From: JABMOW01 sp964409335
GTDB taxonomy: Bacteria; Fidelibacterota; Marinisomatia; SCGC-AAA003-L08; JACNLC01
Reading direction: 5' to 3'
NCBI GenBank assembly: GCA_964409335.1
Contig: CAYPCW010000017.1
Location: 1 to 47,407 of the forward strand
Length of the DNA: 47,407 bases
Part shown: piece by piece, positions 33,308 to 42,724 of the stretch
Position numbering within the stretch: the first letter of the stretch is position 1
Layout: every line of letters starts with the position of its first letter
Notes under the pieces: generated by a model
What the model saw: the letters and a program-made list of their open reading frames with translations, nothing else
Told to the model about the DNA's origin: nothing
Databases searched by the model: none
Position numbers and translations under genes: made by a program

Positions 33308-34438
33308 GTGCAAAAAGAACGAATATTTTTTAATAATTCACCGAATCCCACGGTGGGTGTTGAGGTCGAACTATTCATTTTAGATTCTGAAACGTATGAA
33401 TTATCTCCCGGAGCGCCGGTAATCCTCAATGAATTTGAGGGAAATTGTAATATTAAAGAAGAATTGTTGAATTCAATTATCGAGGTGAATACCAATATTT
33501 GCTGTAACATTTCAGAAGTTCGCGATGATCTTCGCAACCGCTTTTGTGAGGTGGTGAAAGTAGCCGAAAGTCATGGCTTTCAACTAATGGGCATGGGTAT
33601 GCATCCCAGAGCCAGGTGGATCGACCAGACTATCACCGGAAAGGAACGATACCTTCAATTGGTGGACAAACTGCAATGGCCCGTTCGTCGGTTGCTGATC
33701 ACCGGGGTTCATGTCCACATCGGTGTGGATTCCGGTGAAAAGGCAATTGCAATCACGAACGGTCTGACCCGGTATATTCCCCATATGATAGGATTATCTG
33801 CGAATACGCCATTTGAATACGGCGAACTGACGGGGTTGGCATCCACCCGGACCAAATTATTCGAAATCATGCCCACAACCGGAATTCCCCCGGAAATGAT
33901 CAATTATTCCCAATTTCAGAAATTTATGAGAACGCTGATCAAAGCGAAATCAATTAGTTCCATCCGGGAAGTATGGTGGGATATTCGTCCTCATCCGGGC
34001 TTTGGAACTGTGGAGATCCGGGCATACGACTGTGTTTCGAGTTTGGAAGAAATTGTGAATCTTGCAGCATTTACCCAAGCCCTTGTCGTTGGACTATCCA
34101 ATCATTATGACAACGGAACCCAGTTGCCCAACCTCGATCGCTGGATCAATAAAGACAATAAATGGCGCGCCACACGGTATGGTCTCGATGCGGATTATAT
34201 CGTGGATGAAACCGGGAATCAGCAGTCTTTGAAATCGGTCATTCTTGACACGATTGATAGAATTACCCCGGTGGGAAAGGAACTGGGCTGTAAACCTGAA
34301 TTATTAAATCTCGCAAATCAGATTGAGAATGACAATGTTCCTTATAAGCGTCAGATCAGGATATTTGAAAAAACACGAAATTTGAATTCCGTGATCAAAA
34401 ACGCCGTAGCCACATTAAAAGAGAGCATCGGATATTGA
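33308..34438 (+). CDS. Carboxylate-amine ligase, YbdK / glutamate-cysteine ligase 2 family
   Basis: The 376-residue protein belongs to the GCS2 (PF04107) ATP-grasp-like ligases that join a carboxylate to an amine. Seen: NPTVGVEVELFILD at the N-terminus, GVHVHIGVDSGEKAI (about residues 135-150), and the family hallmark WWDIRPHPGFGTVEIRAYD (about 218-237), followed by a C-terminal ATYGLDADY-like block (here ATRYGLDADY). E. coli YbdK has weak gamma-glutamylcysteine synthesis, but the true substrate is usually unknown. It starts with GTG 2 bases after purL and its stop overlaps the TTG start of the M20 amidohydrolase gene (TTGA). A pathway coupling ligation and hydrolysis of an amide is inference. 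Confidence 0.88.
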   Translation: MQKERIFFNNSPNPTVGVEVELFILDSETYELSPGAPVILNEFEGNCNIKEELLNSIIEVNTNICCNISEVRDDLRNRFCEVVKVAESHGFQLMGMGMHPRARWIDQTITGKERYLQLVDKLQWPVRRLLITGVHVHIGVDSGEKAIAITNGLTRYIPHMIGLSANTPFEYGELTGLASTRTKLFEIMPTTGIPPEMINYSQFQKFMRTLIKAKSISSIREVWWDIRPHPGFGTVEIRAYDCVSSLEEIVNLAAFTQALVVGLSNHYDNGTQLPNLDRWINKDNKWRATRYGLDADYIVDETGNQQSLKSVILDTIDRITPVGKELGCKPELLNLANQIENDNVPYKRQIRIFEKTRNLNSVIKNAVATLKESIGY

Positions 34439-35601
34439 AGCTGAACACATGGCTTAAAATAAATGAAGAAAAATTAGTCCGTCTTCGAAGGCACCTGCAT
34501 CAATATCCCGAAGTCGGATTTAAAGAATTTAAAACGAGCGCATATTTACAACAAATATTATTGGATGCGGGATTTACAATCTGCCAAACCCCGCTCATGA
34601 AAACCGGTTTTGTGTGTGACTATGGCTCCGGCGAAGGTCCAATTCTGGGGATCCGCTGCGATCTCGACGCCCTTCTCTTGGACGAAGCAAAATCCGTTCC
34701 GTATGCCTCTCAAAATGACGGTGTGATGCATGCCTGCGGTCATGATGTGCATATGACAATCGTAACCGGTCTGGCGTTATGGATGATGGAATCCAAACCC
34801 AAAACACAGGGCACAATTCGGTTCATTTTTCAGCCGGCGGAGGAGCAGGCACCGGGCGGGGCTCAATCCATGATCGACAGCGGATATATCGATGACATTG
34901 ACCACATCGTGGGATTACACATGTTACCCCGGTTAGAAGCCGGAAAGATCGCTATCCGTAAAGGTGCGATGTCTGCCTCCGTGGAGATGGTGAACATCAC
35001 ATTGAAAGGCGAAGGTGGCCACACATCCCGGCCCCATGAGACCACCGATCTTATCCTGATCATGGCTCATACGATTATCGCTATAGATGAGCGTATCGAC
35101 AGGGAAATTGATCATCGGTCACCAGTGGTGTTGTCATTCGGCAAAGTTACCGGCGGGGGTACATTCAACGTGATCCCTTCTAAAGTGATCCTGCAGGGTA
35201 CTCTGCGATTTTTAGATCCGGACTTATGCAGCAAGCTTCATCGGATCATAGAAGAGGTGATCACACATATCGGTACAATGCATGGCGCTGATATCCAATA
35301 CGAAATACACAACCATGCTCCTGGGATCATGAACGACGACCATTTAACCGATATCGTAAAAGCCGCTACCCTGAACGCTCTGGGAGAGGGCGCCTTAGTT
35401 GAATTGGAACACGCCAGTATGGGCGGTGAAGATTTTGCATTCTATCTGGATAAAATCCCCGGGACCTATTTTCGGGTGGGGTGCAGCAATGGGGTAACCC
35501 GGGATTTACATACCGTTAATTTTGATGTTAATGAGTCATGTATCCCCACCGCAATCCGGGTTTTGGATGAAGTGATCAGCCGCTATTATTTGATCCCATA
35601 A
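34435..35601 (+). CDS. M20 family metal-dependent amidohydrolase
   Basis: The 388-residue protein is an M20D-type amidohydrolase (hippurate hydrolase / N-acyl-amino-acid amidohydrolase / IAA-amino-acid hydrolase group). Seen: RRHLHQYPEVGFKEF near the N-terminus, the metal-binding GIRCDLDALLLDEAK and HACGHDVHMTI (about residues 100-110), FQPAEEQAPGGAQSMI with the catalytic Glu (about 135-150), GGHTSRPHET in the dimerisation domain, and MGGEDFAFYLDKIPG near the end. It removes an acyl group from an amino-acid amide; the natural substrate is unclear. It starts with TTG overlapping the stop of the ligase gene by 4 bases. The convergent small gene starts its stop codon on the next base. Confidence 0.9.
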   Translation: MKLNTWLKINEEKLVRLRRHLHQYPEVGFKEFKTSAYLQQILLDAGFTICQTPLMKTGFVCDYGSGEGPILGIRCDLDALLLDEAKSVPYASQNDGVMHACGHDVHMTIVTGLALWMMESKPKTQGTIRFIFQPAEEQAPGGAQSMIDSGYIDDIDHIVGLHMLPRLEAGKIAIRKGAMSASVEMVNITLKGEGGHTSRPHETTDLILIMAHTIIAIDERIDREIDHRSPVVLSFGKVTGGGTFNVIPSKVILQGTLRFLDPDLCSKLHRIIEEVITHIGTMHGADIQYEIHNHAPGIMNDDHLTDIVKAATLNALGEGALVELEHASMGGEDFAFYLDKIPGTYFRVGCSNGVTRDLHTVNFDVNESCIPTAIRVLDEVISRYYLIP

Positions 35602-35967
35602 TTAAATGATCATGGGTAGGTCAGAATGCTTCTGGATAACCCTCAAAGACTGCATTTCCGAAAAAAAATCACCCGTCCAAAAGTAAAGTTTGTGAAGGAT
35701 AGTGTGATAGGTGACCATCGGTCCCACAATGATAGAGCCCTCATCGTTACCGCTGGGTTCTACATCTTTTCTAACCGAAACAATCCGGTAAAAACAACCA
35801 TAATAGAGTTTACCCATATGACGATCAAATTCGACGGATTGCCGGCAGAAGGCGGGATTTTTCCCCAGCAGAATATTTTCCATGTCATACTGGGAGAGTA
35901 CTTTGACTGAAATAGGGAACAGAAAATAAGCGATCATCAGCAACAGGAGGATTCGGATCACTTTCAA
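35602..35967 (-). CDS. Small membrane-anchored or exported protein, unknown
   Basis: This 121-residue product has no family I recognise. Its first 25 residues form a hydrophobic signal anchor, then a mixed domain with a GCFYR block and two Cys, and a C-terminal tail with many aromatic residues. It starts with TTG at 35967; AAAGG lies 7 bases upstream, and a GTG two codons in is an alternative. The stop abuts that of the M20 gene. An antisense frame covering most of the same bases is not supported. The gene is plausible because of the start signals and length, but no comparison was possible. Confidence 0.5.
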   Translation of the reverse strand: MKVIRILLLLMIAYFLFPISVKVLSQYDMENILLGKNPAFCRQSVEFDRHMGKLYYGCFYRIVSVRKDVEPSGNDEGSIIVGPMVTYHTILHKLYFWTGDFFSEMQSLRVIQKHSDLPMII

Positions 35968-36303
35968 TCGCGTACCTTTAAATAATATTCTCTCATGAGA
36001 TGGCGGTGATCCATCCCTGAATTGAGATGATGATCCTGGGGTTGTATTTGGTCATTCGATTTCTCATATGTGTTTTCAATCTACTCCAACATTAGTGGAT
36101 CGTCAAAATGCTCATTTTTAACAATTTGTAATCCGGTTAAACACAGACACCCCCGGTGATAAACAGCCGTTCACAGGAGCGAGCAGGTTTACCCGGCTAC
36201 ATAGACAGGTAAATTCATATCTCCGCCATTAAATAATGACAAGGTAACCTATCCTTTATCCTAAAATTTAATTGTTTATGAGGATCATTCGGTATTAAGA
36301 TAA

Positions 36304-36317
36304 ACCGGCTGGTCGGT
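36304..36317. promoter_or_regulatory. Operator-like palindrome upstream of the beta-oxidation operon
   Basis: ACCGGCTGGTCGGT is an imperfect inverted repeat (10 of 14 positions symmetric) that ends 7 bases before the tetR ATG. It resembles the ACCGAC-CGGTCGGT type of site known for several TetR-family regulators, including PfmR of Thermus, which controls fatty-acid degradation. It is the natural place for autorepression of this operon. The rest of the 357-base gap (35968-36324) holds no gene I can see; the roughly 60 bases before the palindrome are AT-rich and probably carry the promoter. Confidence 0.5.
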
Positions 36318-36324
36318 CTGAATT

Positions 36325-36924
36325 ATGTCTCAAAACAAACCCAAAGAAATTAGAATCAGAGAAATCATGGACGCCGCCATGCAGGTGTTTGTGAAAAAAG
36401 GATTTTCTCAAACCCGAATGTCAGATATCGTCACTCAATCCGGGATGAGTAAAGGGGCGATCTACCATCACTTTCGCAGTAAACGAGACCTTTTTCTGGC
36501 TTTAATCGATTATTGGGTGACATATAGCTTCCCGGACTTTCATCAATATGACCAGGAAGACAAATCCGCTTCTGTCATTTTGAGCGATTTTGCACTGGAA
36601 GTAGTCCGCCAGTTTCAAAAAAATCCAACGATCTTTTTGGCAGAACTTGAATTCTGGTCCATGGCTAACCGCGATGATGAGGTGCTGGAAAAAGTGAAAC
36701 TTCTCTACGGCCATATTCTTGAATTGTTTGAGCGGGTCATTCAAAAAGGCATAGACCAGGGCGAATTTAAAAATCTAAATTCTAAAATATCCGCTTTATC
36801 CATCATGACATCTCTCCAGGGGATCACCTGGTTTACGATATTTGAATCAGAAAGCTTTAAGGGCGAAGAATACCTCCGTCATGTGATGGAATTTATTATT
36901 TACGGAATTAAAAAGAATGAATAA
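36325..36924 (+). CDS. TetR/AcrR family transcriptional regulator
   Basis: The 199-residue protein has the N-terminal TetR DNA-binding domain (about residues 10-55): IREIMDAAMQVFVKKGFSQTRMSDIV followed by SGMSKGAIYHHFRSKRDLFLALI, the helix-turn-helix signature. The remaining helical domain would bind an effector. As the first gene of a fatty-acid beta-oxidation operon, it likely represses it and is released by an acyl-CoA, like FadR of Bacillus or PfmR. The start ATG has a poor ribosome site, because the operator-like palindrome lies directly upstream. The acyl-CoA dehydrogenase gene follows after 20 bases. Effector identity is inference. Confidence 0.92.
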   Translation: MSQNKPKEIRIREIMDAAMQVFVKKGFSQTRMSDIVTQSGMSKGAIYHHFRSKRDLFLALIDYWVTYSFPDFHQYDQEDKSASVILSDFALEVVRQFQKNPTIFLAELEFWSMANRDDEVLEKVKLLYGHILELFERVIQKGIDQGEFKNLNSKISALSIMTSLQGITWFTIFESESFKGEEYLRHVMEFIIYGIKKNE

Positions 36925-36944
36925 TTGAGGATTGAGAGATTTGT

Positions 36945-38786
36945 ATGCTAAAAGATAAAAATACGATAAAAACTCCAAAGATGAGACATCAGCCCATCAA
37001 TCATACCAAATTGACAGGACGCGGAGGTGCATTTTTAGTCACGCCCATCGATAAAGGTAAAATTTTTTCCCGTGAACTTTTTACCGAGGAACACACCATG
37101 TTTCGGGATGCGGTGGCGGATTTCGGGAAAAACCAAATACTTCCCGTTATAAATGATTTGAATCACTTAAATGAACCGCTCACAAGGTCCTTATTCAGGC
37201 AAATGGGTGACCTGGGGTTCATCAGCACGGATTTTCCCGAGAGTGCAGGCGGGCTGGCAACCGATAAAGTCACCTCAATTATTGTATCGGAAACGTTAAT
37301 GGAGGGACAGAACGCCTCGATCATGGTCACCTTTGCCGATCATACAGGCATTGCGACCCTGCCCATCATTTGGTATGGCAATGACGCGCAGAAGGAAAAA
37401 TATCTGCCTAAATTAGCATCCGGTGAATGGCTGGGGTCCTTTTCCCTGACCGAGCCGGGCGCAGGATCGGATGCCCTCGCCGGATCCTGTACCGCCTCCC
37501 TGAATGCCGATGGCACACATTATATTTTAATGGGCAGTAAGATCTTTGTCACGAACGGAAGTTGGGCTGCCGTATCTGTCACCTTTGCCTGGGTGGATGG
37601 GGATAAATTTACCGCTTTTATTTTAGACAAGGACTGCAAAGGCTGGGTGATCGGTCCCGAAGAGCATAAAATGGGGATCAAGGGTTCATCCACCTGTACT
37701 TTCTTCTTCGAGGACTGCCAGGTCCCGGTTGAGAATGTCATCGGGAAGGTAGGTATGGGGGCCGCCGTTGCTTTCAATGTTCTATATGTGGGCCGCTACA
37801 AATTAGGCGCCACCACGATGGGCGGCGCTAAAAAAACCGTGACCATTGCCCATGAATATGCATCTGAACGAAAACAGTTCGATCAATCCATCAAAGAATT
37901 TGGGATGATCCGACGAAAACTGGCCAGGATGATGATCCGGGCCTGGGAAACAGATACCATATTATACATGACTGCCGGGTCCATTGACATCGCGCTTTCA
38001 GGGCTGGATAAGTCAGCCCCGGAATATTATGGCATCGTGCAGAAAACCATTGAAGACCATGGAATTGAAGCCTCAATCTGCAAGATCGTAGGGTCCGAAG
38101 CGGCATCGGATAATGTGGATGACTGTGTACAGATTTTCGGTGGGAACGGATTTATTGAGGACTATCCCATCGCCATCATGTACCGGGATGACCGTATTAA
38201 CCGTATTTTCGAAGGTACCAACGAAATCAATCGCCTGGTCATTGGCGGTACGCTGCTGAAAAAATCCATTTTAGAAGATCTGCCGGTCCGGGAAGCCATA
38301 TCCAACCGTCACGAACAATGGATTCCTGTTCGCCAGTATTCCGATAACAAAGCGCTCGATGACCTGGCTAGGATAATTGAATTTTCCCGATCTCTGTTAT
38401 TCTATACACTGAACGAATGCATCGTATCAGAAGGTCAGGAGTTGAAGAATAACGAATGGATACTCGAACCCCTGGCGGATATGGTCATTTGCCTGGCGAT
38501 CATGGATTCCGGATTTAAACGGTCTTATAACCTTCCTGATGATTCGGACAAATACCTGACCTATCTGAATATTTTCAGTCTGTCGGTCCATGACCGATAT
38601 CAGAAGACAGTAGAATTCAGCAAGATCATCCTGTCATATTTGGATGAGAAAGACCATACGTCAAGCCGAATTGAGCTTTTGGAGAAAAAATGTTCAGAAA
38701 TTTCGATCCGGTTTTCGTCCATCAGTGCGATGGAATATCTGGCTGCGAAACTGGATCATTACAAACGCTATTTTCTGGATGATTAA
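36945..38786 (+). CDS. Acyl-CoA dehydrogenase
   Basis: The 613-residue flavoenzyme oxidises fatty acyl-CoA to trans-2-enoyl-CoA. Seen: after a 40-residue N-terminal extension, FTEEHTMFRDAVADF, the FAD site SLTEPGAGSDA (about residues 165-175) and MGSKIFVTNGSWAA, then RYKLGATTMGGAKKTV and ASERKQFDQSI, IFGGNGFIEDYPIAIMYRD, and FEGTNEINR with the catalytic Glu (about 425). A C-terminal extension of about 170 residues beyond the core matches the VLCAD-like group that handles long chains. It follows tetR by 20 bases. Electrons would pass to ETF, whose genes are not in the window. Confidence 0.94.
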   Translation: MLKDKNTIKTPKMRHQPINHTKLTGRGGAFLVTPIDKGKIFSRELFTEEHTMFRDAVADFGKNQILPVINDLNHLNEPLTRSLFRQMGDLGFISTDFPESAGGLATDKVTSIIVSETLMEGQNASIMVTFADHTGIATLPIIWYGNDAQKEKYLPKLASGEWLGSFSLTEPGAGSDALAGSCTASLNADGTHYILMGSKIFVTNGSWAAVSVTFAWVDGDKFTAFILDKDCKGWVIGPEEHKMGIKGSSTCTFFFEDCQVPVENVIGKVGMGAAVAFNVLYVGRYKLGATTMGGAKKTVTIAHEYASERKQFDQSIKEFGMIRRKLARMMIRAWETDTILYMTAGSIDIALSGLDKSAPEYYGIVQKTIEDHGIEASICKIVGSEAASDNVDDCVQIFGGNGFIEDYPIAIMYRDDRINRIFEGTNEINRLVIGGTLLKKSILEDLPVREAISNRHEQWIPVRQYSDNKALDDLARIIEFSRSLLFYTLNECIVSEGQELKNNEWILEPLADMVICLAIMDSGFKRSYNLPDDSDKYLTYLNIFSLSVHDRYQKTVEFSKIILSYLDEKDHTSSRIELLEKKCSEISIRFSSISAMEYLAAKLDHYKRYFLDD

Positions 38787-38844
38787 TCCCCATGAAAGAT
38801 CATTTTTTTATTCAAACGATAAACTCCTATGAAAAGGAATACAC

Positions 38845-39978
38845 ATGGAAAAATTTACAGTAATAGTTGACGGGATGCGTAGTCCCATCGGGATAAAGAA
38901 CGGTCAACTGGTCGGGATTCGGCCGGATGATCTCACCGCGCAGGTAATCAGGGTATTGATGGATCGAAATCCACAGGTACCCACATCGCTGGTGGAGGAC
39001 GTTGTTGTAGGGTGCGCATTCCCGGAGGGGGCTCAGGGGATGCTTGCCGCCCGCGGGATATCCATCCTCGCCGGTCTGCCGGTAGAAGCCGGCGCCAAAG
39101 TGGTGAATCGTTTCTGCGGCTCATCCATGGATGCGGTGCACCAACTCTCTCAGGCGATTGCAGCGGGAGATTTGGATGTGGGGATCGCCGCCGGTATGGA
39201 GGACATGTTTGGCGTGCCTATGGGCGGATTCAATCCAAGTTTTCATCCTGAACTCTATGAAAAAGAGTATTATATGGGGATGGGAGAAACGGCTGAAATA
39301 TTAGCAAAAGAACTCAATATCTCGCGGGCAGATCAGGAGTCCTTCTCAGTCGAATCTCATCAAAAAGCGCTGGGTGCCATCGCTCAGGGAAGGTTCGAAC
39401 ACGAGATCGCACCCATCACATTTAACGGGAATACCATCTCAAAAGACGAAGGTCCACGGACGCCTGACATGGCAAAAATTATCGCTTTATCGCCTGCATT
39501 TGACGCAGATGGCACCGTCACTGCAGCCACATCCAGTCCGATATCCATCGGTGCAGCAGCGGTCATAGTGATGAGTAACTCCAAAGCAGAGGAACTGGGA
39601 ATACCGGTAAAATTTAAAATTATCTCAAGAGCTGTCGCAGGTGTGGAGTGGACCCGTATGGGGTCAGGTCCGTTACCCGCCACTGAAAAAGCGCTTCGCC
39701 GGGCTGAACTCTCTATGAGCGATATAGAAGTTATTGAGTTAAACGAAGCCTTTGCCGCTCAGAGTTTATACGTCATCCGAAAGGGAGGATGGGATATTTC
39801 CAGGATCAACCGAAATGGCGGCGCGATTGCACTGGGACATCCGCTGGGATGTTCGGGCGCTCGGATCCTGATCACCCTGATGAATGTGATGGATCAGCAG
39901 AATGCCCGGTATGGGCTGGCAGCCATGTGCATCGGTACCGGACAGGGGATCGCCACCATTATTGAGAAAGTGTCATAA
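38845..39978 (+). CDS. fadA: Thiolase family protein, acetyl-CoA acyltransferase
   Basis: The 377-residue protein is a thiolase that cleaves 3-ketoacyl-CoA with CoA. Seen: the nucleophile Cys in NRFCGSSMDAVHQL (about residues 90-103), the middle block EGPRTPDMAKI, VIELNEAFAAQSLYVIRKGG with catalytic Asn-Glu-Ala, GGAIALGHPLGCSGARI with the active-site His (about 330-346), and the second Cys in AAMCIGTGQG. It starts at an ATG preceded by AAGGA, 58 bases after the dehydrogenase gene. It is the final step of beta-oxidation in this operon. A biosynthetic acetyl-CoA acetyltransferase is the less likely alternative given the context. Confidence 0.93.
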   Translation: MEKFTVIVDGMRSPIGIKNGQLVGIRPDDLTAQVIRVLMDRNPQVPTSLVEDVVVGCAFPEGAQGMLAARGISILAGLPVEAGAKVVNRFCGSSMDAVHQLSQAIAAGDLDVGIAAGMEDMFGVPMGGFNPSFHPELYEKEYYMGMGETAEILAKELNISRADQESFSVESHQKALGAIAQGRFEHEIAPITFNGNTISKDEGPRTPDMAKIIALSPAFDADGTVTAATSSPISIGAAAVIVMSNSKAEELGIPVKFKIISRAVAGVEWTRMGSGPLPATEKALRRAELSMSDIEVIELNEAFAAQSLYVIRKGGWDISRINRNGGAIALGHPLGCSGARILITLMNVMDQQNARYGLAAMCIGTGQGIATIIEKVS

Positions 39979-40028
39979 AATGTATTATCAAACGATCTAT
40001 ACTCATGACATTATCAAAGGAATTGAAT

Positions 40029-42371
40029 ATGAAATCTATTAATCGAGCAGCCGTGCTGGGTACCGGCATCATGGGAGGCCAATTGGCGGCACATCTCGCA
40101 AATGCGGGAATCGGCGTCTATGCCTTCGACATGACCCAAGAGATCGCTGAAAAGGGAATTGAATTCACCAGGTCTATCAAACCTGCGGCATTTTATAACC
40201 CTAAAAATGTTCAATTGATCACCCCTGTGAATTATCAGGATCATCTCCCGAAATTGTCGGACTGTGATTGGGTGATCGAGGCTATTTCCGAACGTCTGGA
40301 TTGGAAACAATCACTCTATTCGCAGATCCTGCCGCATCTGAAGCTGGATGCTGTACTCACATCCAATACGTCGGGAATCTCCATTGTCGATCTGGCTGAA
40401 AAGCTCCCTTCCGACTTACGGCAGCGGTTTTTCATCACACATTTTTTTAATCCACCGCGATATATGAAGCTGGTCGAGATCATTCCTCATCCAGAAACCT
40501 CCCTGGCAGCGATATCAGAACTGGTGCCGGTCATGGAAGATGTGTTGGGAAAAGGGGTCGTCCAGGCAAAGGATACGCCGAATTTTATTGCCAATCGCAT
40601 TGGAGTTTATGCCCTGATGGTCACCCTGTCAGAAGCTAAAAAGCGGAAACTGTCGGTGGAGGATGTGGATGGATTAACGGGGACACTCATTGGGCATCCT
40701 AAAAGCGCAACTTTCAGAACTGCAGACGTAGTCGGACTGGACACGCTGTCCTTTGTGGCACAGAATGCCTTCGACAAAGGTGCGAATGACCCTGATCGCG
40801 ACATATTTAAAATTCCGGACTACCTGCAGACCATGGTCAAAAACGATTGGATCGGGCAAAAGTCCGGGCATGGATTTTACAGGAAGATCGACAAAAAAAC
40901 GATTCATGCCATCGATTTAACCACTCTGGAATATCGCCCTCAACAGAAAAAGAAATTCCCGGGTGTTCGTCTTGCAAAGGCACACGTGCGGTTAGCGGAT
41001 CGCTTAAAAGCGCTGGCATTTTCATCAGATGCCGCGGGGGAATTTACCTGGGAAGTTTTTGCGAAAACACTGCTTTATTGCGCCCGGTTAGTCGGTGAAA
41101 TTGCCGATGATATCCCCAGTATCGATCGTGCTATGAAATGGGGGTTTGGCTGGGAATTGGGTCCGTTTGAAATGTGGGATGCACTGGGGGTCTCTGCGTC
41201 CGTTGAAAGAATGCGCCGCGAAGGACGGGACATCCCGGGCTGGATCAACAGGATGATTTCCGATGGGAATCACAGCTTCTACACGATCACCAACAGAAAA
41301 ATGAATGCTTACAGTCCGGATGCCCGTACCGTAAAACCGGTGGAAATCGCATCAAAATCACTATCCTTCGCCATGATGTCCGCGACCGGGAACGTCATTC
41401 GAAAGGGTTGGTCAGCATCCGTCATTGACTTGGGTGACGGGGTTGCAGGCGTAAATCTTCATTCGGTATTAAAAGCAGAATTGAATCCCATTGATGGGTC
41501 GATCATCGAAATTTTACTTTTTGCAACCCAATGGGTGGAAGCAAACGGATACAAGGGACTGGTTATTTCCGGAGACGGTCTGCATTTCTCTGCAGGAGCA
41601 AATTTAAACCTTATTTTGAATGCCTCACTCCGGCAGGATTGGGACGGTGTTGATAATCTCACGGGTCAGATGCAATCTGTTTTGCAGGGGTTGAAATACG
41701 CGCCATTTCCCGTTGTTGCGGCACCTTTTGGTATGGCTCTGGGAGGCGGATATGAGATGATCGGCGCCTCTGATTTGATTGTGGCTTCCGCAGAACTCTA
41801 TTGTGGGCTGGTCGAAGTAGGCGTCGGACTCATCCCAGGTGCTGGGGGTAATTTGCGCATGCTGTCAAATCTATCCAAAAAGATTAAATCGCCGATGCCG
41901 GGAGCCTTCCCTATTGTGCAAAAAGCATTTGAGACCATCGGCTTTGCTAAAGTTTCCGGTTCGGCAAAAGAAGCAGAAGCCCTGGGGTATCTGCGCAAGC
42001 ATGATATGATTATTCTAAACCGGGATTATCTGCTCTGGAATGCCAAGCAACAGGTCATGAAATTATCCGATGGATATCAGGCGCCGGAACCGGAAACCTT
42101 TAAACTGCCGGGAGTAAGCGGAAGGCTGGTTATCGAAGGTAGTGTAAAGGGACTCGTGAAAACCGGCAAGATTAGCGACCACGATGCACTCATCGCGAAG
42201 AAATTAGCATATGTTCTCACAGGCGGTAAAGAAGGAGGTCCCTTCAAACCGGTCTCTGAACAGTATCTTCTTGATATAGAACGTGAAGCGTTTGTGAGCC
42301 TCTGTGGTGAACCCAAGACAATTGCCCGAGTTGAATTCATGCTGAAAAAAGGCAAACCGCTGAGAAACTGA
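40029..42371 (+). CDS. fadN: 3-hydroxyacyl-CoA dehydrogenase/enoyl-CoA hydratase fusion
   Basis: The 780-residue bifunctional protein carries a 3-hydroxyacyl-CoA dehydrogenase at the N-terminus (NAD site AVLGTGIMGGQLAAHLA, FFITHFFNPPRYMKLVEIIP, VQAKDTPNFIANRIG) and an enoyl-CoA hydratase in the C-terminal half (FSAGANLNLI, FGMALGGGYEMIGASD and CGLVEVGVGLIPGAGG with the catalytic Glu). This HAD-first order is the FadN type of Bacillus, not the ECH-first order of E. coli FadB. The frame opens at 40005, but the ATG at 40029 has AAAGGA 7 bases upstream and the NAD motif follows at once. It completes the operon with fadA and the dehydrogenase. Confidence 0.94.
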   Translation: MKSINRAAVLGTGIMGGQLAAHLANAGIGVYAFDMTQEIAEKGIEFTRSIKPAAFYNPKNVQLITPVNYQDHLPKLSDCDWVIEAISERLDWKQSLYSQILPHLKLDAVLTSNTSGISIVDLAEKLPSDLRQRFFITHFFNPPRYMKLVEIIPHPETSLAAISELVPVMEDVLGKGVVQAKDTPNFIANRIGVYALMVTLSEAKKRKLSVEDVDGLTGTLIGHPKSATFRTADVVGLDTLSFVAQNAFDKGANDPDRDIFKIPDYLQTMVKNDWIGQKSGHGFYRKIDKKTIHAIDLTTLEYRPQQKKKFPGVRLAKAHVRLADRLKALAFSSDAAGEFTWEVFAKTLLYCARLVGEIADDIPSIDRAMKWGFGWELGPFEMWDALGVSASVERMRREGRDIPGWINRMISDGNHSFYTITNRKMNAYSPDARTVKPVEIASKSLSFAMMSATGNVIRKGWSASVIDLGDGVAGVNLHSVLKAELNPIDGSIIEILLFATQWVEANGYKGLVISGDGLHFSAGANLNLILNASLRQDWDGVDNLTGQMQSVLQGLKYAPFPVVAAPFGMALGGGYEMIGASDLIVASAELYCGLVEVGVGLIPGAGGNLRMLSNLSKKIKSPMPGAFPIVQKAFETIGFAKVSGSAKEAEALGYLRKHDMIILNRDYLLWNAKQQVMKLSDGYQAPEPETFKLPGVSGRLVIEGSVKGLVKTGKISDHDALIAKKLAYVLTGGKEGGPFKPVSEQYLLDIEREAFVSLCGEPKTIARVEFMLKKGKPLRN

Positions 42372-42447
42372 CGTCATAAAATTGATCCGATGTGTCGACG
42401 GATCAGTGGGACAGTCAGGATGGCACCATCCTGGATTGTTTCTCCTG

Positions 42448-42478
42448 CCCTCCCCTGAAATACGGGGAGGGTTTTTTT
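42448..42478 (+). terminator. Rho-independent terminator of the beta-oxidation operon
   Basis: CCCTCCCC (42448-42455) pairs perfectly with GGGGAGGG (42464-42471) over an 8-base loop, followed by seven T residues (42472-42478). It lies 77 bases after the fadN stop. The 246 bases that follow hold no gene I can support. Confidence 0.9.
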
Positions 42479-42724
42479 AACCGGGGTGTTTCAGGTCGTT
42501 TTACCGCATTACATCTAACACCGTCCCGTCAGTGAATCATCGCAGGTTTATATTGTTATTCGTAAATATCGTATTTCGGGTTTTTAAACGGTGCAATCGC
42601 TCGAAATACAGACGATCAGAGTTGTAATTTCATCTTCGGGGTTTGCAGCCATTTTGGACAGAAACTTATCATTTAGTATGGAACCGGAAACCCATTTCGA
42701 TCCATACAAAGGGAGAGTCAATTT

